Shown piece by piece: positions 59,525-64,000 of a DNA stretch of 64,000 bases. The notes below the pieces were generated by a model, which saw only the letters and a list, made by a program, of their open reading frames with translations, did not search any database and was not told the DNA's origin. The translations under genes were made by a program, and so were the position numbers. Source of the stretch: 21-14-0-10-47-8 sp966211455 (GTDB lineage Bacteria > Bdellovibrionota > Bdellovibrionia > Bdellovibrionales > Bdellovibrionaceae); assembly GCA_966211455.1 (NCBI GenBank), contig CBIHNI010000002.1, positions 1 through 64,000 of the forward strand, given 5' to 3'. Each line of letters starts with the position of its first letter. The stretch's first letter is position 1.

Positions 59525-60484
59525 ATGTCAAAAAAGGTGATCCTGTCGGTGGGTATTTGGTTCGCTGGACAAGCTGCCATTGCGCTGACCTTAAGCGATT
59601 ATAAGGATGGCTACTTTAGCAATAAACGTCGCACCATTTTGGAATCTCGGGAAAAAGGCGCTTATGTTCGTTATCGCTGGGATGAAATGGAAGACGTAAA
59701 TGGACGTGACACCAAAGAAAAGCCCGGTTCAGAAGCGCGGCCCGAAAGATTGGATATGGATGCCGTCAAGCAACAGCGGGATATCATAATCAAGTATGCA
59801 AAAGGGGAGATTGATACATTCGAAGTTGGCAATCCAAAAGATGCAAAGTTCGCCGTCATTTTTATTCATGGCTCTGGCGGTGATAAAAACCTGGGTGTCG
59901 CGGATCTTCGATTTGGTGGAAATTTTAATCGTCTCAAAAGTTTAGCGACTCGAAATGGTGGGGTTTATTACAGCCCTTCAGTAGAGCTTCCGACGTCGAC
60001 TCCGCAGGATATGATCGAGCTTGTCCGTCATATCAAAAAGAATTCGCCCAATGCCAAAATCGCCATGGTCTGCGGATCTGCTGGCGCTAGCACCTGCTGG
60101 AATATGGCAAACAATAAAGAGACAGCTCAGAGCCTTTCGGGCTTGATCTTTACGGGTGGAGCAGGAACGCACGGTAACTTTAAGGAATCCGAAGCTTACA
60201 AAGCCAAATTGCCGATCGTGATCTCTCATGGCAGTAAAGACCCCGTGGTTCCGATCAAAGAGTTCGTGGAGCAATTTGATGAAATCAAAAAGCTCGACGC
60301 GAATTATCCGGTGCGCATGGAAGTCTATGAAGGTGGAAAGCACGGAACACCACTGCGGATGATCGATTACAAAGAGACGTTGGAGTGGGTCTTTGCCAAG
60401 GGTGAAAATATGGTAAAAAGTCCGGGGCAGTCAGCGGTACCGACTCGTGCCACCGGGCAAACGCAGGGAGCGGATGGGCGTTAG
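59525..60484 (+). CDS. Exported alpha/beta hydrolase-like protein
   Basis: 319 residues; GGGAGG before the ATG. The signal peptide is short (VILSVGIWFAGQAAIA). The body follows the alpha/beta hydrolase order: FAVIFIHGSGGDKNLGV (oxyanion region), MVCGSAGASTCWNM (nucleophile elbow), PIVISHGSKDPVVP (acid) and EGGKHGTPL (histidine). The elbow has Cys where GxSxG would have its first Gly. Serine hydrolase activity in the periplasm is likely; substrate unknown. Confidence 0.78.
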   Translation: MSKKVILSVGIWFAGQAAIALTLSDYKDGYFSNKRRTILESREKGAYVRYRWDEMEDVNGRDTKEKPGSEARPERLDMDAVKQQRDIIIKYAKGEIDTFEVGNPKDAKFAVIFIHGSGGDKNLGVADLRFGGNFNRLKSLATRNGGVYYSPSVELPTSTPQDMIELVRHIKKNSPNAKIAMVCGSAGASTCWNMANNKETAQSLSGLIFTGGAGTHGNFKESEAYKAKLPIVISHGSKDPVVPIKEFVEQFDEIKKLDANYPVRMEVYEGGKHGTPLRMIDYKETLEWVFAKGENMVKSPGQSAVPTRATGQTQGADGR

Positions 60485-60540
60485 GCCAGTCTGGGTAACT
60501 GGACGTTTATTTTGGCAGATGAATTTCCGAAAGAGACGAC

Positions 60541-63039
60541 ATGAAGTCTCTGATTTCGCTTTTAATCATATCGATCGCGTCGTTTTCCGCCGGCAATTGG
60601 GATGACAAGTTTGCAGACGTTTGCAAGTACGATGAATATTGTCGAAAGCTGAAGTCTTCAGACGGAATTTGGTTTAAGCCAAAACCGGAAACATTATTAA
60701 TTCTCAAAGATCCTGATATGCAAAAAGTCATGAAGGAAACGGCTCAGAAAGCTGGGGTGGATCCTGTCGCGATTGCGGGTGCTATTATCGCTGAGAATTC
60801 GCTCAATGTCGGGGTCAAGGATGGGATTCAAACCCTTTTGGCCAGCAAGCTTGGTATAACGAATATTGCTGGAAAATCTTTTTCATTTGGCCTTGGGCAG
60901 ATCAACATTGAGCCTGCGATGGAAGCCGAAAGGCATATGGCAAAAATCGAAGGTCGAAGTCCAAGATCCCAAGACGAAATTGTGAAAGAAATTGTCGACC
61001 CCGCCGGGGCGATTCGCATGGTGGGAAGTATTCTTCGAAAAGTACAAGATGACTATAAAGAACAGGGAATTGACATTTCGAAAGACCCGGGGGTTTTGAC
61101 GACTTTGTACAATTTGGGAAAATCCGAAGAAAAAGCCAAACGCGCCAAAGCTGAAAATCGAATGCCAAGGGTGAATTATTTTGGTCTGTTTGTTGAGAAA
61201 TACAAAGCGGAAATTTCGGTCACGGCTGGCGCCGCGACACCTCAAAAACCGGTTGTTGCTAGCATTGTGCCTCAGGTACCCCAGACAATGAAAGCTGCAG
61301 ATGTAGACAAAGGCGATAAGGCGAAGGTGCAAGCTCAGCCTATTAAAAAGAATCTGGTCAAGATCGATACTGTTTCGCGGAATCTTGCTTTGGCCAATTC
61401 TCCTCTTCAATGCGAGTCGCAAAATGGCGTGAGTGCTTCAAGCGAGGCGCGATCGATGGTCTATGGGGCGCCATCTGGGGTTTTGGAGAAAGGCCAGGGG
61501 TACACTGAGGTCAGTCGTGCTTTTGATTGTAAATCCAATATCTGGACTTTGGTGCAAGGTGAAAAGGGACAAACTGGATGGGTGCAAAATCAAAGTTTAG
61601 AGGCAGTTAAAACAGTGAGAATGGATGAAGTTCAAAAGTGCTCATCTTCAAAAGCGGATGCTGCATGTATGCAGGCAATTCAAAAAGCCTCCGCAAACAT
61701 GACGGTATCTGAAGATAAAGAAAAGGGTGTTCTTTATCTAAAACCAATCACGGCAAGTGAAAATGCAGGCGGCACCGCAACTTTTGAAGAGGAAGATGCA
61801 ACTTGTGGCTATAAAGTTCCGGAAACTGAGATGGCCGCGAAATCCGGTTCGAAATCGGGCGTTCTTATGGGGCGTCGGCAGATTGCAAGTTTAAGTGAGC
61901 TTCAGGCAAAGGCGAAGAGCGAATATAATGGCGCGACGAAAATTCTAAGCACGATGAAAAAGCAGCTCGGACTTTCTGATGAAGAGATGAGCGGACCCGC
62001 AAATCCCTATTCAGAGCTGGTGCAGAGTTTGAATTATATTAAGATAAATTCTCAGGGTTGCCTTAATTCTTTGAACACTGAATTTGTGAACTGCTATATC
62101 TCTGAGGGAATCGAACAAGCTTTAGAAAATGCATCGAAGCTTGAATTCAAAAAGAAGCCAAGCTTCAAAGAGATACAGGAAATGATGACTGGAAAGCTTC
62201 GATACGGAGGTCGATATGACTTTTCGACTTATACTCCAGATCCAAATGACAAGCAGAAGCTCAGTCCAAGCGAAATTCGTGAAAGTATAGCCGAATGTCA
62301 GACGAGAATGAATAAACAAGTTGAAATTGCGAATAAGAGTCAAAAGGCATTGGTGGACAAATACAATGCCGATATGGCCGCAAACGGGGGGAAGTCGACT
62401 GCACTGCCCATCAGTGGAGCGTATGTTTCTTTTAATGGTACTACGACTCAGTATGTGTATAGGATGTTTAATCTTTCCTTGCAGCCAATTGGCCGCTTTT
62501 TTAATGCCATATCGAGTGCACCGGATGAAAAGCTTGAAAAGTACTCTTCAGAGCTGACGGGATTTGCGAATTTCTGTCACGCCAGAATGGGTCTGACATC
62601 ATCCAATAGTCAATTGGACAAATACAATTGCATTCAAGCGAAAAACTATGTGCGGATGGATGGCTATAGGCATTTTTCAAAAGAACTTATAAAAGAAGCT
62701 TATGAAAGCGATCCCATGATGCCCATTGGTAATATTATATCGGGGCAGGATTTCTTTTTTCCAAGTCATTACATTGGCGATTTGTCGTCGGCGCAACCAG
62801 TTGCGGCTGCCGATCCAAAGTCGGAAACCGAAAAACAGGATAAGTACCCATACTGCCCCGGTAAAACGGCCGAGCATATTGAAAATTTATTGAAAGAAAA
62901 TAAATGCATTCAACGCGTTTATATTCCTTCGAAAATCATTGCCAAGCAGTTAAGCGAATATAGCGATAAGGTGATTTATCGAAAATTCGATACCGATGGA
63001 CGGTATGCGATCGAAATTGGAGCGAACTCATGCAAATAG
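60541..63039 (+). CDS. Large exported lysozyme-like protein (DUF1402-like)
   Basis: 832 residues. The signal peptide is short (ISLLIISIASFSAG). Residues 60-210 form a transglycosylase-type domain: AIAGAIIAENSLNVG with Glu85 as candidate catalytic acid, then SFGLGQIN (115-122), matching the SxGLxQIN motif of lytic transglycosylases, and similar to DUF1402 proteins. Around 305-360 is an SH3-like cell-wall domain (LEKGQGYTEVSRAF, GQTGWVQNQSLE). The remaining 450 residues have no recognised domain but many cysteines. It probably acts on peptidoglycan. The next gene overlaps by ten bases. Confidence 0.75.
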   Translation: MKSLISLLIISIASFSAGNWDDKFADVCKYDEYCRKLKSSDGIWFKPKPETLLILKDPDMQKVMKETAQKAGVDPVAIAGAIIAENSLNVGVKDGIQTLLASKLGITNIAGKSFSFGLGQINIEPAMEAERHMAKIEGRSPRSQDEIVKEIVDPAGAIRMVGSILRKVQDDYKEQGIDISKDPGVLTTLYNLGKSEEKAKRAKAENRMPRVNYFGLFVEKYKAEISVTAGAATPQKPVVASIVPQVPQTMKAADVDKGDKAKVQAQPIKKNLVKIDTVSRNLALANSPLQCESQNGVSASSEARSMVYGAPSGVLEKGQGYTEVSRAFDCKSNIWTLVQGEKGQTGWVQNQSLEAVKTVRMDEVQKCSSSKADAACMQAIQKASANMTVSEDKEKGVLYLKPITASENAGGTATFEEEDATCGYKVPETEMAAKSGSKSGVLMGRRQIASLSELQAKAKSEYNGATKILSTMKKQLGLSDEEMSGPANPYSELVQSLNYIKINSQGCLNSLNTEFVNCYISEGIEQALENASKLEFKKKPSFKEIQEMMTGKLRYGGRYDFSTYTPDPNDKQKLSPSEIRESIAECQTRMNKQVEIANKSQKALVDKYNADMAANGGKSTALPISGAYVSFNGTTTQYVYRMFNLSLQPIGRFFNAISSAPDEKLEKYSSELTGFANFCHARMGLTSSNSQLDKYNCIQAKNYVRMDGYRHFSKELIKEAYESDPMMPIGNIISGQDFFFPSHYIGDLSSAQPVAAADPKSETEKQDKYPYCPGKTAEHIENLLKENKCIQRVYIPSKIIAKQLSEYSDKVIYRKFDTDGRYAIEIGANSCK

Positions 63040-63497
63040 TGCGAATTTTTCTATTGCTGATTTTGTTTTGTGGGACCGGAGCTGCGCAGGCCGCCATGAA
63101 CTGCACGGCTGTGCGATGGCCTTATTCGGTCGAAGCTGCCGATATCAATAACATCAAACCTTTTGATTTTGAAAAATTCAACCGCGAATACCTCTATTCG
63201 TATTTGTATTTCGAAATTTCTCAACCGCCAAAGGATCGAATACCAGGGCTCGCAAAGAAGCTTTTTTACTACTTGAAGAATTCCGAGGTAAATCAAGACA
63301 AGCACAATTTTGTAGGGGCTTTGGAATGGGCGGCAGACTTGGATACAGCCCAGCCGCGTGTGATTACGACGCGTGAAGTTTGCAATCTGATCGAAAAAAT
63401 GCGGATCGCAAATGGCGAGCGCACTCCGGATTCAGTAAAGGGCAGGACAAAATCTGCAGCGAAAAATTCGGTCAAAAAAGAGAAAAGTGGAAAATAG
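63030..63497 (+). CDS. Small exported protein, unknown function
   Basis: 155 residues; its start overlaps the lysozyme-like gene by ten bases, so they are coupled. Signal peptide (VRIFLLLILFCGTGAAQA) with mature start AMNCTA. A helical body (IPGLAKKLFYYLKNSEV, REVCNLIEKMRIANGE) and a basic Lys-rich C-terminus (KSAAKNSVKKEKSGK). It may be a partner of the large protein. Confidence 0.72.
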   Translation: MQIVRIFLLLILFCGTGAAQAAMNCTAVRWPYSVEAADINNIKPFDFEKFNREYLYSYLYFEISQPPKDRIPGLAKKLFYYLKNSEVNQDKHNFVGALEWAADLDTAQPRVITTREVCNLIEKMRIANGERTPDSVKGRTKSAAKNSVKKEKSGK

Positions 63498-63503
63498 TAG
63501 ACT

Positions 63504-64000
63504 ATGAAGAGTCGTTTGTTTCTTTCATTCGTCATCGCGGTCGCCATTCAAACTGTGGCATTTGCCGTCGAGTTGTCCGATGCCGAGAAATCGGTTCAAG
63601 AAGCTTCAAAAGTTATGGATCGAACCGTAAAGCCGCAGTCCTGCAATTGCGAGGCAGATTCGGCGCAAGCACCGGTTTCCATGTATGAGACCTGCACGGC
63701 CGAGAATGATTACTTGGAAAAATTGATTCCGGAAGTGAAGAGTCAAGTCGTTCCCAAGAATGTGACAGGTTTTTCTTCGAAATGTATTTTGCATGCGCAA
63801 AAAGGTTTCCCATCGGGTCCCTTGTTTATCAATTGTCCTTCGAAGAATGCATTTCCCAGTCCGAAAAAGCGCATCGATCGGGCTTGCATCTCGGAAAAAT
63901 ACCATAAACATGTGGCCAATGCATTTATCGCGGCGACAGATTGCTTTAAGGTTCCTCCGCAGCAGCTGTTTGTGAATCTTTCGATCGAGTCCGGTCTTCA
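63504..64000 (+). CDS. Exported lysozyme/transglycosylase-like protein, start only
   Basis: Begins at ATG 63504, seven bases after the previous stop, and runs off the window after 165 codons. Signal peptide (LFLSFVIAVAIQTVAFA). The mature part has paired cysteines (SCNCEAD, YETCTAE, SKCILH, FINCPS, RACISE) and a last visible segment LFVNLSIESGL, in which Glu162-Ser fits the catalytic ES of a lytic transglycosylase. The remainder would have to show the GLxQ motif. Confidence 0.6.
   Translation, partial: MKSRLFLSFVIAVAIQTVAFAVELSDAEKSVQEASKVMDRTVKPQSCNCEADSAQAPVSMYETCTAENDYLEKLIPEVKSQVVPKNVTGFSSKCILHAQKGFPSGPLFINCPSKNAFPSPKKRIDRACISEKYHKHVANAFIAATDCFKVPPQQLFVNLSIESGL

Overview
The window looks like a chromosomal segment of a Bdellovibrio-type predatory deltaproteobacterium (Bdellovibrionota). 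Base composition is close to 50% GC and genes are tightly packed on both strands. Many reading frames encode secreted proteins of no recognised family. Three genes belong to the TIGR02147 regulator family, which is typical of Bdellovibrio. There is also an HNH nuclease of a kind repeated in these genomes, and lysozyme-like exported proteins. The assignment is inferred from gene content; no 16S gene or other phylogenetic marker is present.

Layout. 1-1700: the tail of an HNH nuclease, a small transcription unit on the minus strand (promoter, leader, 37-residue membrane protein, terminator), tRNA-Leu and a decayed Doc toxin. 1.7-9 kb: mostly exported proteins of unknown function and TPR proteins. 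9-21.3 kb: a conserved block with queA, tgt, yajC-secD-secF, recJ, queC, a DUF366 gene and a degenerate HD-GYP gene, interrupted by the first TIGR02147 regulator and its divergent secreted-protein gene. 21.4-32.3 kb: a Na/Pi transporter with PhoU domain, Nudix, DCC and LON-domain genes, the second TIGR02147 pair, heme A synthase, an ABC1 kinase, photolyase and a TIGR01777 epimerase fusion. 32.3-35.5 kb: a bufferin-type RiPP operon (precursor, MNIO enzyme, partner) and two tandem secreted paralogues. 35.5-42.8 kb: an ATP-grasp ligase, two BFD-type [2Fe-2S] proteins, nrnA, greA, an AsmA-like protein and a GDPD. 42.9-50 kb: an oligopeptide ABC operon (D-F-A-B-C) behind a SohB-type peptidase. 50-54.9 kb: a 119-bp inverted-repeat element, a VC0807-like membrane protein, LpxR and small enzymes. 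55-64 kb: tRNA-His, the third TIGR02147 pair and a run of exported proteins ending in lysozyme-like genes.

How the genes fit together. Three steps of queuosine tRNA modification (queC, tgt, queA) lie within 10 kb. Protein export (YajC-SecDF) sits beside them, consistent with the large exported repertoire. Peptide import (Opp), peptidoglycan-active proteins, LpxR-type lipid A trimming and photolyase fit a predator that digests prey and remodels its own envelope. The bufferin operon should help cope with metal, probably copper.

The most notable signals are regulatory. A 24-codon leader ORF overlaps the start of a secreted-protein gene inside the loop of a perfect 18-bp hairpin. All three TIGR02147 regulators stand divergent from an exported-protein gene. 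A 119-bp MITE-like element supplies the stop codon of both genes that converge on it.
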